A DNA stretch of 62,260 nucleotides from Lactobacillus gigeriorum DSM 23908 = CRBIP 24.85 (GCF_000296855.1 NZ_CAKC01000037.1:1-62260); one strand, 5' to 3'. Positions 34,817 to 43,779 are shown, counted from the stretch's first letter. Translations and numbers: made by a program. The notes: a model not told the origin generated them from the letters alone.

Positions 34817-35737
34817 CTAAACAATATCAGGATTTTGTTCTAATTCATGTAGTCGCCACTGAGTCGAAAAGTATGTCTCTCTAACATGGCGCAACTCATC
34901 ATAATCACTTTGCAAGGTGTCAATGGCATCTTGCAATTTTTTATTTTCTTGACGAATCGCATTCAATTCTGGATCTGCGATTACTCCCTTCAAATGGACC
35001 TGTGCAGCTAAATAGCTACGACGATATTGAAACTCTTCTTTCAAAGTTCCGAGGCTATTTTCATACTTAACTAGTTTTTGATTGATACCTTTAATCTGTT
35101 CATTCAAGCTGACAAATAAATCATATGGCATATCCGACTTAATCCGATTGCATTCTGAGCAAGAAAGAATTAAGTTAGAAAAATCATTGTTGTGCGATAG
35201 CGAGACTGGATCTTTATGATCGACGCTCCTACCGCTTCGACCACAATATTGGCAACGATAATGGTACTTAGCTCTAATGCGTTCACGATCAATATAATCA
35301 ACTTCATTCAATTGAAAATCGACCTTCAAACCCATTTGCTCTAGATTATAAGCAAACTCGCGTCCTGGATCAGGAACAAAACCCTCACCATCTTGGCTTG
35401 CGATAACTGCTTGATTGAAATCAACTCTTGCTAGTTGCTGTAAAGCCACACGATTATTGTCATAATCTTGAATAAAACCTTCATAGCGCTTTTGCAATTG
35501 TCTAGTTTTAACAATCCACTCAACTTCTTGTTTATCTTCTTTTCCTATAAAAGCATAGAGCAACGCTTTAGCAAAAGTTGCGACTGCATCATTAGCATAT
35601 TCCTCAGGATTACGCCCTCGCTGAATACAAATATCGCAAATACTAGTTAATTTGGGATTCATTAACCCTGCTTGCTTAAAGTGCAACGATGCCATGCGCA
35701 AGCCACAAGAACTACATTGAAATTTCACCCTACTCAC
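34817..35737 (-). CDS. HNH endonuclease-domain protein with N-terminal zinc ribbon and coiled coil
   Basis: 306 residues, cytosolic. An N-terminal Cys cluster (FQCSSCGLR ... SICDICIQRG) suggests a zinc ribbon. After about 120 helical residues comes an HNH module at about 165-210: RCQYCGRSGRSVDHKDP, SNLILSCSECNRIKSDM, with two CxxC pairs and the catalytic DH. The C-terminal 90 residues are a predicted coiled coil (LNAIRQENKKLQDAIDTLQ). GTG start overlaps the stop of the HD-domain gene by 8 bases. DNA target and role are unknown; no recombinase or methylase lies nearby. Confidence 0.82.
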   Translation of the reverse strand: MSRVKFQCSSCGLRMASLHFKQAGLMNPKLTSICDICIQRGRNPEEYANDAVATFAKALLYAFIGKEDKQEVEWIVKTRQLQKRYEGFIQDYDNNRVALQQLARVDFNQAVIASQDGEGFVPDPGREFAYNLEQMGLKVDFQLNEVDYIDRERIRAKYHYRCQYCGRSGRSVDHKDPVSLSHNNDFSNLILSCSECNRIKSDMPYDLFVSLNEQIKGINQKLVKYENSLGTLKEEFQYRRSYLAAQVHLKGVIADPELNAIRQENKKLQDAIDTLQSDYDELRHVRETYFSTQWRLHELEQNPDIV

Positions 35738-36371
35738 CCATTAACAAGATACTAAAAGCAATTCGTTGCATTTTGTCTTTGCCGGCAAAATCGCCTTTAA
35801 ATAAATCTGGTAGGATATGCTTAATAAAGTATTGCACACATACAAGATCGTCGAATTTTTTGATAGTTTCCAAACTTTCCTTGAACATCTGCATGTAGAC
35901 TGGATTTGGATTACCTAGTTCAATTTCGCCATAAGCTTCATATAAAAGATCAAGTTTATCGCAAATTGATAAAATCTTACCTTCTAGAGTATCATCTTTC
36001 CCTTCAGATAAGCGTTTGGTGTAGATCTCTTGGAATTCGGCAGGAATTTCGTCTTTGATAAATTTATTAGTCATCGTTTCTTCAACATCGCCGATCATCT
36101 TACGCAATTCTGGCGTTGCATATTTAACAGGCGTCTTGATATCGCCGATGAAACGTTCAGTATAATCGTGATTAAGGCTCTTTTCGTATAAAGCTTTCCA
36201 ATCGACCTTTTGACCACCCTTAACTTCTTCGATGTCACCCATCATTTGAGCTAATTCAGCCGTTCTAAAACAATGATCGGCTACTGAATGATGATGATAC
36301 TTAAAGTAGCCTGGTGCTCGATCGATTGACTCTAAACTATTGAAACCTTGAATATATGCATTTAATCCCAT
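35730..36371 (-). CDS. HD-domain phosphohydrolase, YfbR-like
   Basis: 213 residues from the ATG (MGLNAYIQ) placed after GGAGGG. HD-superfamily metal ligands are visible: His in HHHSVADHCFRTAEL, the H-D pair in SLNHDYTERFIGDIKTP, and a late Asp in LSICDKLDLLYEAYGE. YfbR-type enzymes are 5'-deoxynucleotidases; this one is somewhat longer than E. coli YfbR. It is tightly coupled to the HNH gene that follows, so a joint nucleotide/nucleic-acid role is conceivable but unproven. Confidence 0.85.
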   Translation of the reverse strand: MGLNAYIQGFNSLESIDRAPGYFKYHHHSVADHCFRTAELAQMMGDIEEVKGGQKVDWKALYEKSLNHDYTERFIGDIKTPVKYATPELRKMIGDVEETMTNKFIKDEIPAEFQEIYTKRLSEGKDDTLEGKILSICDKLDLLYEAYGEIELGNPNPVYMQMFKESLETIKKFDDLVCVQYFIKHILPDLFKGDFAGKDKMQRIAFSILLMGE

Positions 36372-36451
36372 AAAAAAGTCCCTCCATCTAGCTAAAATTT
36401 TTACTATGTTACCAAAATTATAAACCAGATGCAAGAAAGATTATCTACAAT

Positions 36452-36706
36452 TTACTTTTCAAGTTTTATTCTACAATAATGATGACCATAGTCATCACGG
36501 GCTAAACGCTTAGTGTCAACTAGATAGCGACGCAGAATTGCATAATCATCATATACTTCAGCCAGAATTGCATTGACTTCTTTTTCGCTATAGTCGCGGT
36601 CAAATTCAAACTTTTCGCTTAAAGCATCGAACAATGCTTCTTTCGCCTTTTGTTTACGCGGAATGGTTATCAATTTTCCGTCCTTTAAAAATCTTTCTAA
36701 TGCCAT
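36452..36706 (-). CDS. DUF2087 protein
   Basis: 84-residue basic protein matching the small DUF2087 fold: ALERFLKDGKLITIPRKQKA, YSEKEVNAILAEVYDDYAIL, RRYLVDTKRLARDDYG. In other bacteria this domain is fused behind a helix-turn-helix; here it stands alone, as often in lactobacilli. It follows the MFS gene by 6 bases and ends the T-box-controlled operon. It may be a small regulator; no function is established. Confidence 0.82.
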   Translation of the reverse strand: MALERFLKDGKLITIPRKQKAKEALFDALSEKFEFDRDYSEKEVNAILAEVYDDYAILRRYLVDTKRLARDDYGHHYCRIKLEK

Positions 36707-36712
36707 TATTTA

Positions 36713-37912
36713 TCACACCAATCTTTTACGACTTACCAAGTAACCTATCAAGAAAATCACTAATCCACAAATAGCAAGGCTAATCCAAGCCGGACCAATT
36801 CCATAACGATCAGACAAATATCCATTAGCAGCTAGCGCAACTACTTCAATTCCTGCATCTAGCGCATTAGACACAGATATAATGGTGGCTCTGCGATTTT
36901 CTGTTTCAATAGCTGTCTGTAATACGACTCCAGCGATCAAATTTTCTACGCTACCAAACATAGTATGTATCATAAATATAGCAAGGGAAGCATAATAATT
37001 TGATTTTGTCATCACAACCGCCCAAATAGTGAAGGTCATCATGACAGAGCTTATAACAATTAATTTTAGTTGATTGTTATCTTTTAGTTGTTTCTTTGAA
37101 ACAAATCGATTGTAGATAGTTATAGCCAGCATCCCTGATAAAGTCATGAAAACAGATATCGTGCCTGAATTAACGTATTTTCCATGTTGAAAATAAATTT
37201 GCCATTGATCCAAAGGCCCAGATGAAATAATAGCGATCGGCAACAATAGCAAGATCAGACCTAAAGTCTTTCTTTCGTGTTTAACAGCTTCTTTGACGTC
37301 ACTAACTAAATTCATCCCGGACCAGATTTTTACATTGCTTTGTAAGTTTTGACTATCATATCTAAGCAAAGGAAGAATAGTGAAGCTGGTGATGATCAAG
37401 AAAAAGGCACCAGCAATCAAGGGAAGCTGCAAATTAATATTTCCTAAAATATTTGCCCCAACAAATGTCGCTAACATGGTTATTGGGGTCGCAATTATCC
37501 TATAACCTGAATAGATCGAGCCAAGCTCATTCTTGGCATGATGAATTGATGATTTATTTGCAATCCATGAATCCATGGTTCCGGATTGGAGTGAATCTCC
37601 TATCGCAGTCAGGATTCCACTTAAAACCATATATGCTAGATTAAATGGGCTAAATGCCAATATCAAGAGTCCAATCGCCCGAATTATAGCGCTAACGATA
37701 ATAGTCTTTAAATAACCGAATCTATCTGCAATATAGCCAGATGGGATTTCTGCGAAAAAGGTCACGATCCAGAAAATACTGAGAAATAAATTTATTTGAC
37801 TATAATTGTACCCAACATGGCGCATAAAAAGATAGATTGTCCCGCTCCATAAGGATACGCCTACTGTGTAAAGTATGCTTATGTAATAGTAAATGTACTT
37901 ATATTTTTTCAT
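36713..37912 (-). CDS. Major facilitator superfamily transporter
   Basis: 399 residues and about 12 transmembrane helices. The signature loop between helices 2 and 3 is IPSGYIADRFGYLKT; a second A-like motif is GYLSDRYGIGP. The N-terminus is aromatic-rich (KKYKYIYYYISILYT). It lies 12 bases after the M20 peptidase gene in the T-box operon, so its substrate may be methionine, a peptide or a derivative, but MFS sequence alone gives no specificity and drug-export-like members look similar. Confidence 0.85.
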   Translation of the reverse strand: MKKYKYIYYYISILYTVGVSLWSGTIYLFMRHVGYNYSQINLFLSIFWIVTFFAEIPSGYIADRFGYLKTIIVSAIIRAIGLLILAFSPFNLAYMVLSGILTAIGDSLQSGTMDSWIANKSSIHHAKNELGSIYSGYRIIATPITMLATFVGANILGNINLQLPLIAGAFFLIITSFTILPLLRYDSQNLQSNVKIWSGMNLVSDVKEAVKHERKTLGLILLLLPIAIISSGPLDQWQIYFQHGKYVNSGTISVFMTLSGMLAITIYNRFVSKKQLKDNNQLKLIVISSVMMTFTIWAVVMTKSNYYASLAIFMIHTMFGSVENLIAGVVLQTAIETENRRATIISVSNALDAGIEVVALAANGYLSDRYGIGPAWISLAICGLVIFLIGYLVSRKRLV

Positions 37913-37924
37913 CGTCTTTGATAT

Positions 37925-39259
37925 TTATAATTGTTTAACCTCATGTAAAACTTTTTCATGCAGAGTAAGAATTTGCTCAATGTCACTAAAACGAACATTT
38001 TCATTCGCACCATGCATATTAGAACTTGAATTTCCAATACCATAATTAATCAATGGTAAGCCAAGATTGTTGCCAAAAGCATAAGCTGGTCCGGCCACAA
38101 AGTCGTTTAGCACATACTGCACGCCTGTCTCACCATAAACTTCTTTTGCTTGCTGAAGTACTAACTGAATTACAGGATCAGTAATGTCCGCACGATAACC
38201 CGGCTGACCAACAAGATATTTAACCTTTAGATCTGAAAAGCCATTTTTAATCAATTGTTTTTGCGTTAATTCTGCTACTCTTTCTGGATCTTGATTTGGT
38301 GATAAGCGGAAATCGATTTTTGCTTTTGCAGAGCGTGGTAAAACCGTTTTAACGCCTTCTTTTTGATAGCCACTCGTCAAGCCATTAATAGTAATTGTAG
38401 GTTCATTAACCAAAGCAAGTTTGGGATCATCAGTTAGTAAAGGTCGGGTTAATGCCGAATCCTGCGTAATTTTAGCTGAATCAAACTCATAGTTTTCTAC
38501 ATACTCTCGCTCTTCATCGCTAATTGGATCAACATCATCGTAAATTCCGTCAATCAAAATTCGATTGGTTCCAACTTCACGCAAGGTAGCTAGTCCTTGC
38601 ACTAGACGCCATGGCGCACTTTCAGCATAGCTTGCTTGAGATGAATGTAAGTCAGTATTGGCAGTTTCAACGCTAACTTCAATACAAGAAACGCCCTTTA
38701 AGCCACCACTAACAACTAGCTGTCCCTTAGAATTCTTGGCGCCACCTTCCCAAATGCAAAGATCTGCTTTTAGGCGATCACGATATGCGTTGGTATATTC
38801 AACAATATGGCTTGATCCAATCTCTTCTTCACCTTCAACGAAGAATTTTACATTGACTGGCAATTGATTAGTCTGCTTCAAATAATCAATCAAAATTAGT
38901 CTGGTAACTAATTCACCCTTGTCATCTAAAGCCCCTCTTACAATGAGCTTACCATCTTTCACCGTAACCCGATAAGGATCACTATCCCAATCAGCTATAT
39001 CCCCTTCAGGCTGGGTATCGTAATGATTATAAAAAAGAACCGTTTTATCGCTGTCAGCTTTGAATTCTGCAAAAACGTTGCTTGGTCCACCATGATCGTT
39101 CCATTCTTCAACTACATCAGCCTTTAACTGCTTAAATTTAGCAAGCAACCAATCGGCTGTTTTTTGTTGATTGAGATGTTGAGCCGCAATTGTTTTTAAT
39201 TCAAAAAATTCGTTGTAATCCTTAAAATGTTCTTTTGCAAATTCTGTCAAACTAGTCAT
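37925..39259 (-). CDS. M20-family metallopeptidase (ArgE/DapE/PepV-like)
   Basis: 444-residue cytosolic dizinc peptidase. Metal and catalytic residues: His/Asp in FYNHYDTQPEGD, the bridging Asp in GALDDKGE, the catalytic Glu pair in VEGEEEIGSSH, and the late His in SSNMHGANENV. A dimerisation/lid domain lies at about 180-300. Related enzymes hydrolyse dipeptides or N-acylated amino acids. It is the first gene of an operon controlled by a T-box whose specifier and discriminator both point to tRNA-Met, so a role in freeing methionine from peptides or N-acyl-methionine is inferred. Confidence 0.9.
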   Translation of the reverse strand: MTSLTEFAKEHFKDYNEFFELKTIAAQHLNQQKTADWLLAKFKQLKADVVEEWNDHGGPSNVFAEFKADSDKTVLFYNHYDTQPEGDIADWDSDPYRVTVKDGKLIVRGALDDKGELVTRLILIDYLKQTNQLPVNVKFFVEGEEEIGSSHIVEYTNAYRDRLKADLCIWEGGAKNSKGQLVVSGGLKGVSCIEVSVETANTDLHSSQASYAESAPWRLVQGLATLREVGTNRILIDGIYDDVDPISDEEREYVENYEFDSAKITQDSALTRPLLTDDPKLALVNEPTITINGLTSGYQKEGVKTVLPRSAKAKIDFRLSPNQDPERVAELTQKQLIKNGFSDLKVKYLVGQPGYRADITDPVIQLVLQQAKEVYGETGVQYVLNDFVAGPAYAFGNNLGLPLINYGIGNSSSNMHGANENVRFSDIEQILTLHEKVLHEVKQL

Positions 39260-39280
39260 TGTTCTACCTCGCTGTTAAAC

Positions 39281-39322
39281 AAAAAGACGCCACTTCAAAG
39301 TTAGTTACTCTGAAGGGACGCC
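39281..39322 (-). terminator. T-box terminator stem
   Basis: In RNA sense GGCGUC and CUUCAGAGU pair with ACUUUGAAG and GGCGUC (GU pairs included), followed by UUUUU. It competes with the antiterminator built on the T-box sequence. Confidence 0.85.
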
Positions 39323-39562
39323 TTTGCGTGTTACCACCCTGTATTTAATTCTAACCTCACGACTAGAATCCTCACTGGCTTTTCTACTGAAAATCCTGAC
39401 TTAATATCGAAAGTCAATCGTAAGTTGCTAACACGACGCTTACAACTTATGCCAAATATGAAGACCATGTTCGGCTAACTATGCAATTACTGCCTTTCAC
39501 CTGATACAGCTCTCTTTAAAAAGATAATCAGCTTACTCATCTTCTCAGCTTTTATTCATTTA
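39323..39562 (-). promoter_or_regulatory. T-box leader, probably tRNA-Met responsive
   Basis: In transcript order: GATGAGTA (Stem I base/AGTA), AAAGAGAG, GGTGAAAGGCAG, the specifier region CCGAACATGGTCTTC, and the T-box AGGGTGGTAACACGC at 39326-39340. The candidate specifier is ATG at 39466-39468. The tRNA-acceptor-pairing bulge reads TGGT, requiring discriminator A. tRNA-Met has A, whereas tRNA-His (for the alternative CAT reading) has C. Uncharged tRNA-Met should therefore promote antitermination. Confidence 0.85.
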
Positions 39563-39571
39563 TTTTCTTAT

Positions 39572-39600
39572 ATCTTAATTTATTATTTAGAACTAGTCAA
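39572..39600 (-). promoter_or_regulatory. Promoter of the T-box operon
   Basis: TTGACT, 17-base spacer, TAAGAT on the minus strand, immediately upstream of the leader. Confidence 0.6.
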
Positions 39601-39621
39601 GTGATTTATTAAAAGCCAATG

Positions 39622-40709
39622 CTACTTTTCCAAAGCTGTCAATGTTACTAAAACTGCATCGTAATAATTAATTCCTGTCAGTTTTTGCAATAAAACATAT
39701 TTCTGAGAACTAAACAAACTATCAAAAACTTGATTGCGATAATCCGATGCAGCTAAAAAAATCGGTGCACTAAAAGCTCGAGATTGATAATCATTAAGTG
39801 CTTTACCTGCCATAGTGTATCCGGCTGTCACCGTGTTTTGTTTACTAAAGAATTTTAACAAACGGCGACTAATGTATTTCGCATCTCGGTCCTTAACACC
39901 AGCTAAGTTCATTGGAATTCTACAAGCATTGGCAGCATAATCGCCATCATATTTGCTATTAACGGCTTTACCCTTGACTGCTTTAACTCCAGTACTGCTT
40001 ACCCAAGCAAAATCAGGTATTAGTCCACTCTTACTCTGATTGCTTAATTGACGCATTCGTTTCAACATCGTTTTTCTAATCAACAACCAGCGTTCATCTT
40101 TGGTTACCTGATAAAATGCAGTCAGTTCTTTAGGTAAACAATCAGATGTTCGAAGCAAATAATAATACTTAGAATCTTGATCAGCCCAGTTTCCAACAGT
40201 TAAACAATTAGTTTCATTGTTGACTTTCTTAGCCATAATGTCGTTGATCAGTTTCACTGCTTGATGGCGATAAGTTTCATCATGCCAACGCCGAGCTGCC
40301 AAAATCAAGCTATAGGCGATAAACACATCCCCATCAGTAGCGCTATTATTGTCATAATGCCACTGCCATCACGCTTAATTTGCCGCCAAGACATTAATTC
40401 TGATCCCATTTCTCGATTATCAAGATAATACCGATATAAGCGATCAAACGTAGCTTTATCTCCATTCGGATTCATAGCTGCAATTTCCATCCCATATCCT
40501 TGGCCCTCAGAAAGCACCTTTTGATACTTTTTCTTAGGTGTGGCATTCACATAGGCTAAATTATGTTCGCGCATAACGTAGTATTTATGCCAATCAGTGA
40601 CCAGAGTTTCGCGAATTTTTTCTTCATTGTCAATTCTAACCAGCCATAAAACCGCCGTGAAAGCAATTATTATCCCAATAAAAATATACCAATTAATCCT
40701 TTGTCTCAT
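39622..40709 (-). pseudogene. Frameshifted glycoside hydrolase family 8 gene
   Basis: The two halves of a GH8 protein lie in adjacent frames. The first half has an N-terminal membrane helix and the catalytic motif SEGQGYGMEIAAM; the second half begins inside the motif that should read S-A-T-D-G-D and continues FIAYSLILAARRW through LTALEK. Restoring one C in the run GGCAT near 40345 (giving GGC-CAT-TAT-GAC-AAT-AAT-AGC) joins them into about 360 residues with an intact second catalytic Asp. GH8 enzymes of this type trim cellulose- or poly-GlcNAc-like exopolysaccharide during export. The lesion is a single-base deletion. Confidence 0.88.
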
Positions 40710-40716
40710 TTCTCAC

Positions 40717-40913
40717 CTAATTTGCAAATCGTTTAGTTTTAACCCACTTAGTACTATCATGCTTAAAGATGCGATCTAGCATTACTGAGGTAACGGCATG
40801 TACTGATACTACGATAAACAATTGCGAATACGTAAAATACGATGCCAGTGCTTCTCTAATTCTTTATCGTCAGATAATTTTGCAATATTGCTTTGATCAA
40901 CGCGTACTTTAGC
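40717..40913 (-). pseudogene. Remnant C-terminus of a family 2 polysaccharide synthase
   Basis: About 65 codons remain. Reading KVRVDQSNIAKLSDDKELE and then, after a one-base frame change, EALASYFTYSQLFIVVSV to the end STKWVKTKRFAN. TYSQL followed by a hydrophobic helix and W-x-K-T-K-R is the C-terminus of PgaC/BcsA-like processive GT2 synthases. The catalytic part is absent, so a deletion joined this tail to the end of the neighbouring GGDEF-like ORF. There is no start codon of its own. Confidence 0.72.
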
Positions 40914-41645
40914 CTATTTTATCCCACCGGGAATTTCCCGCTTAAGTTTGTTTAATTCTGCATCGGTTTCCGCATCGATCTCAGAGATTGTCTTATCCTG
41001 AATCTCAGGGGATAGAATTAAGAACTCAGCATTGCCTAAATAGTAGATTCCTTCAGCTGACAGTCTGGTTTGTTTCAATATTTTAGCTAATTGACGCAAA
41101 ATTTGATCATGCTCATAGCGATTGCCTTGAGCATATTGCTCGTGATTGGTCCATTGGATTAAACTCGCATGTACCCAAAGATCCAAATCCGGACGTGACT
41201 TAATATTTTGAGCAATCTTGTTATAAACCTTTCTTGCAGTATAGGTTGTTAATAGCTTAACATTACTATCAAAACGGTTAACATAGCGATTGATTGAATC
41301 CTTATTATTTCCTATTGAATGCCAATTAATAATATATTGTTGCAGATAAAAAACTAGCACCGCCTCAATTGGAAATGAAACTAATAAAATCAGCTTCGCA
41401 GCCCGAGCAATGACTACGTACCCCAGCAACAGAACGGCTGCGGCAATTGTCATCAATACCAATAGCAGCCAACTCAACAAAATGTCAGTTAAAGTTAAAC
41501 CCGCAATTACTGCCAACAATAAAATTGCGATTGCTCCCGTCTGAACATCCTTGGTATAATTTTGGGCAAACCAAATTATCAGCATCGGAAAAGCGATCGC
41601 TGCAAAGAATCCCAAGCTAACTGCTTGATTGTCTTTTAGTTTCAC
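40914..41645 (-). pseudogene. Degenerate GGDEF-like membrane protein, 3' end lost
   Basis: 243 codons. Four to five N-terminal helices (about 8-115), then a GGDEF-like fold (about 135-240): WVHASLIQWTNHEQYAQGN and LRQLAKILKQTR...GIYYLGNAEFLILSP. The GGDEF signature is missing, as in the non-catalytic GGDEF proteins of Listeria-type and lactobacillal exopolysaccharide operons. It ends at a TAG exactly where glycosyltransferase tail sequence begins, so its natural C-terminus is probably lost. The protein could still be made, but its partner synthase is gone. Confidence 0.7.
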
Positions 41646-41764
41646 GATTTCACCCCAATAAAAATTTTGCTAGTAAATTATACACTTTTAAATATCCATG
41701 GCTAGATTTTTTATTAAAAATTATTGCGATTTTATAAAGTTACAATTTATCTCGATTTGCTAAC

Positions 41765-41816
41765 AAAAAAGCAGTTTAATGCATCTTCTGCACTAAACTG
41801 CTTTTTATTCTTTATC
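41765..41816 (-). terminator. Terminator of the 46-residue protein gene
   Basis: Long stem AAAAAGCAGTTTA and TGCA with complements, one mismatch, T-run on the minus strand. Confidence 0.88.
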
Positions 41817-41827
41817 TTATACAGCAA

Positions 41828-41968
41828 CTACTTGTTTTCGTCTGCTGCAGCCTTGTTCAAGAAAGCAACAACTGCTGCTACGTGAGCAACACGCTTCTTT
41901 GCGTTTCTCTTGTTCTTAGGTCTTTGGTTTGGTTCACAACCAGTGTTGTAGTTTTCACCTTTACGCAT
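41828..41968 (-). CDS. Small basic protein, 46 residues
   Basis: ORF starting MRKGENYNTGCEPNQRPKNK and ending KAAADENK. SD GAAAGGAAG lies 10 bases before the ATG and a strong terminator follows, so it is a complete monocistronic unit. Codon choice is that of highly expressed genes (AAC, GGT, CGT, GTT, AAG). The N-terminal half is basic with one Cys; the C-terminal half is an Ala-rich amphipathic helix. No family is recognised. It could be a ribosome- or nucleic-acid-associated protein; that is inference from charge and codon use. Confidence 0.75.
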   Translation of the reverse strand: MRKGENYNTGCEPNQRPKNKRNAKKRVAHVAAVVAFLNKAAADENK

Positions 41969-42065
41969 AGTACTATACTTCCTTTCAGATTTTCGAAAAT
42001 CTAGTTTAGTTTAGCATGAATAGCACTATATAGCAAGGTTAGACCAAAAATTCCCTGGGAAATTA

Positions 42066-42461
42066 TTAGCAGGTCTTGCCTTCAAGCAGATCCTTTTCAG
42101 TAACTTCTTCAGGTTCATAATCACTGACTGTAACTGCGCCATCGATGATTCCACTATCATCTGACAAACTCATCGTTGAATTACGAGCATTCACAACCAA
42201 GTTATCTTCCAAAAAGCCCATTTCTGGTTCAGCAGTGTAAAGGTTTAAGTCAAGATTGTTTTCAATTTTGATTGTATAATCAGGATCTGCTTGCTTTACA
42301 AAGACAAATTGGAAGTTAGCACCAATGGTACAAGTACCACCCATCTTAGAGTACTTAGTTGAGCCGTCGTTTAAAGCCAACAAAACTAATTGATCGTCAC
42401 TCTTAACATGTTTTTCAAGAATTTCGGCTGCTTCAGGTTTAATTTTCATTGTAACTGTCAT
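42066..42461 (-). CDS. HesB/Fe-S biosynthesis-fold family protein
   Basis: 131 residues of the Fe-S_biosyn (HesB-like) fold: MTVTMKIKPEAAEILEKHV at the start, then GGTCTIGANFQFVFV and a C-terminal KTC. The conserved triplet of cluster-binding Cys of A-type carriers is not present, as usual for this lactobacillal branch, so cluster transfer is doubtful. Start chosen at the second ATG since GGAAGG directly abuts the first and is 9 bases from the second. Confidence 0.72.
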   Translation of the reverse strand: MTVTMKIKPEAAEILEKHVKSDDQLVLLALNDGSTKYSKMGGTCTIGANFQFVFVKQADPDYTIKIENNLDLNLYTAEPEMGFLEDNLVVNARNSTMSLSDDSGIIDGAVTVSDYEPEEVTEKDLLEGKTC

Positions 42462-42657
42462 TGCAATCATCCTTCCATATCGTGAACTATATTTTGCTAT
42501 AAGTATAACAATTTTTTCTTACTTTTTAAAAGAATCAGCTCAGGAAAATCCGAAAAATTCCCACTAAACCTAAAATTAATTATTGCTATCATTGGTAAAA
42601 AGGCTCACAATGGTACATAGGGTTTTCAGACGATTATAGATGTAAGGGGGACCTTTT

Positions 42658-43758
42658 ATGACCGTCTTTAAAAATATTGTGAAAGATAAAATCTTACAAA
42701 TAACTATCTTTATTACCATTATTAGTCTCTTTTTTGCGAGGCCTAGGTTAGCAGATATCAATTTCCATACGTTATTCTCGGTAGCTGCTATGTTAACGCT
42801 CATCCAAATCTATGCTTATCTGCACGTGTTGGATGTTTTAGCTTACAAGTTAACTAGCATTGCGGACAATACTCGGAAATTAAATATCTTGTTTACCCTT
42901 TTATCCATAATATCAGGTATGTTTTTAGGAAATGACATTACCGTCTTGACCTTAATTCCACTCTACTTGAATATTGCTAAAAAGTATCGTTTACCGCAAA
43001 TTTTACCAGTTACCTTAATCGGTATGGGAGCTAATATTGGGGCAGCATTTACGCCATGGGGAAATCCCCACAACATCTTTTTGGTCAGTCGATATAACGT
43101 CAATGCTGTCGAATTCTTCAAATGGTCAATTCCATATCTCTTGGTTTCATTGATCATCATGGCGATCGTCTTTGTATTCATTCCCAAAAAAGACATCCCC
43201 GTTCAAAAGACTGAAAGCATTCGTATCAGTTGGCGACCAACCTTGTTAACAACGCTGATTTTTATTTTCTTCTTTTTCGGCGTTTTCCGTGTAGTGCCAA
43301 TCATCTATCCGATGATTGCTGCAATTGCGTTAGCACTCTTAATCAATCCGAGAATCATGCTGAGAATCGACTATGCTTTACTGTTGACCTTTACTGGATT
43401 CTTCATCTTTATTAGCGATATCCAACAGATTCCTGCGATAGTTGGCGGCATTCATATGATGGTACACTCAGAGCTTTCAACTTACTTGACTTCAATTATT
43501 TCAAGTCAGGTTATGAGCAATGTTCCATCAACGATTTTAGTTGGTAAATTCACCAATTACGCTGAAGCTTTATTCCTTGGCTCAAATATTGGCGGTTTTG
43601 GCTCAGCTGTTGGTTCAATGGCCAATATGTTGGTACTTAAGACCTTTAATCAACACGCTAGCGTTGATAAATCTAAGTTCTTCAAAGAATGGACTGCGAT
43701 GCAATTCTTAGGATTATTGATCTTAACAATTGTTGGCTGGCTACTATTATTAATCTAA
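42658..43758 (+). CDS. Ion-transporter superfamily permease (ArsB/NhaD/SLC13-like)
   Basis: 366 residues, about 10-11 helices. Two inverted re-entrant motifs are visible: MGANIGAAFTPWGNPHNI and, near the end, SNIGGFGSAVGSMANMLVL; both are characteristic of the ion-transporter (IT) superfamily. Substrate may be an anion, citrate-like acid or Na/H exchange; none can be chosen from sequence. It is somewhat shorter than usual (about 400-430). Preceded by AAGGGGG SD and followed by its own terminator. Confidence 0.82.
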   Translation: MTVFKNIVKDKILQITIFITIISLFFARPRLADINFHTLFSVAAMLTLIQIYAYLHVLDVLAYKLTSIADNTRKLNILFTLLSIISGMFLGNDITVLTLIPLYLNIAKKYRLPQILPVTLIGMGANIGAAFTPWGNPHNIFLVSRYNVNAVEFFKWSIPYLLVSLIIMAIVFVFIPKKDIPVQKTESIRISWRPTLLTTLIFIFFFFGVFRVVPIIYPMIAAIALALLINPRIMLRIDYALLLTFTGFFIFISDIQQIPAIVGGIHMMVHSELSTYLTSIISSQVMSNVPSTILVGKFTNYAEALFLGSNIGGFGSAVGSMANMLVLKTFNQHASVDKSKFFKEWTAMQFLGLLILTIVGWLLLLI

Positions 43759-43779
43759 GATAATTAAACATGATTATCG

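Noticed and set aside
39464-39470. Histidine (CAT) specifier for the T-box
   Set aside because: The acceptor-pairing bulge TGGT requires discriminator A, but bacterial tRNA-His carries C; ATG/tRNA-Met satisfies both elements.
39281-39562. Long hairpins upstream of the M20 gene as an ordinary terminator for a plus-strand gene
   Set aside because: The conserved AGGGTGG block, AGTA, GGTGAAAG and ordered Stem I parts show that it is a minus-strand T-box leader; no plus-strand gene ends there.
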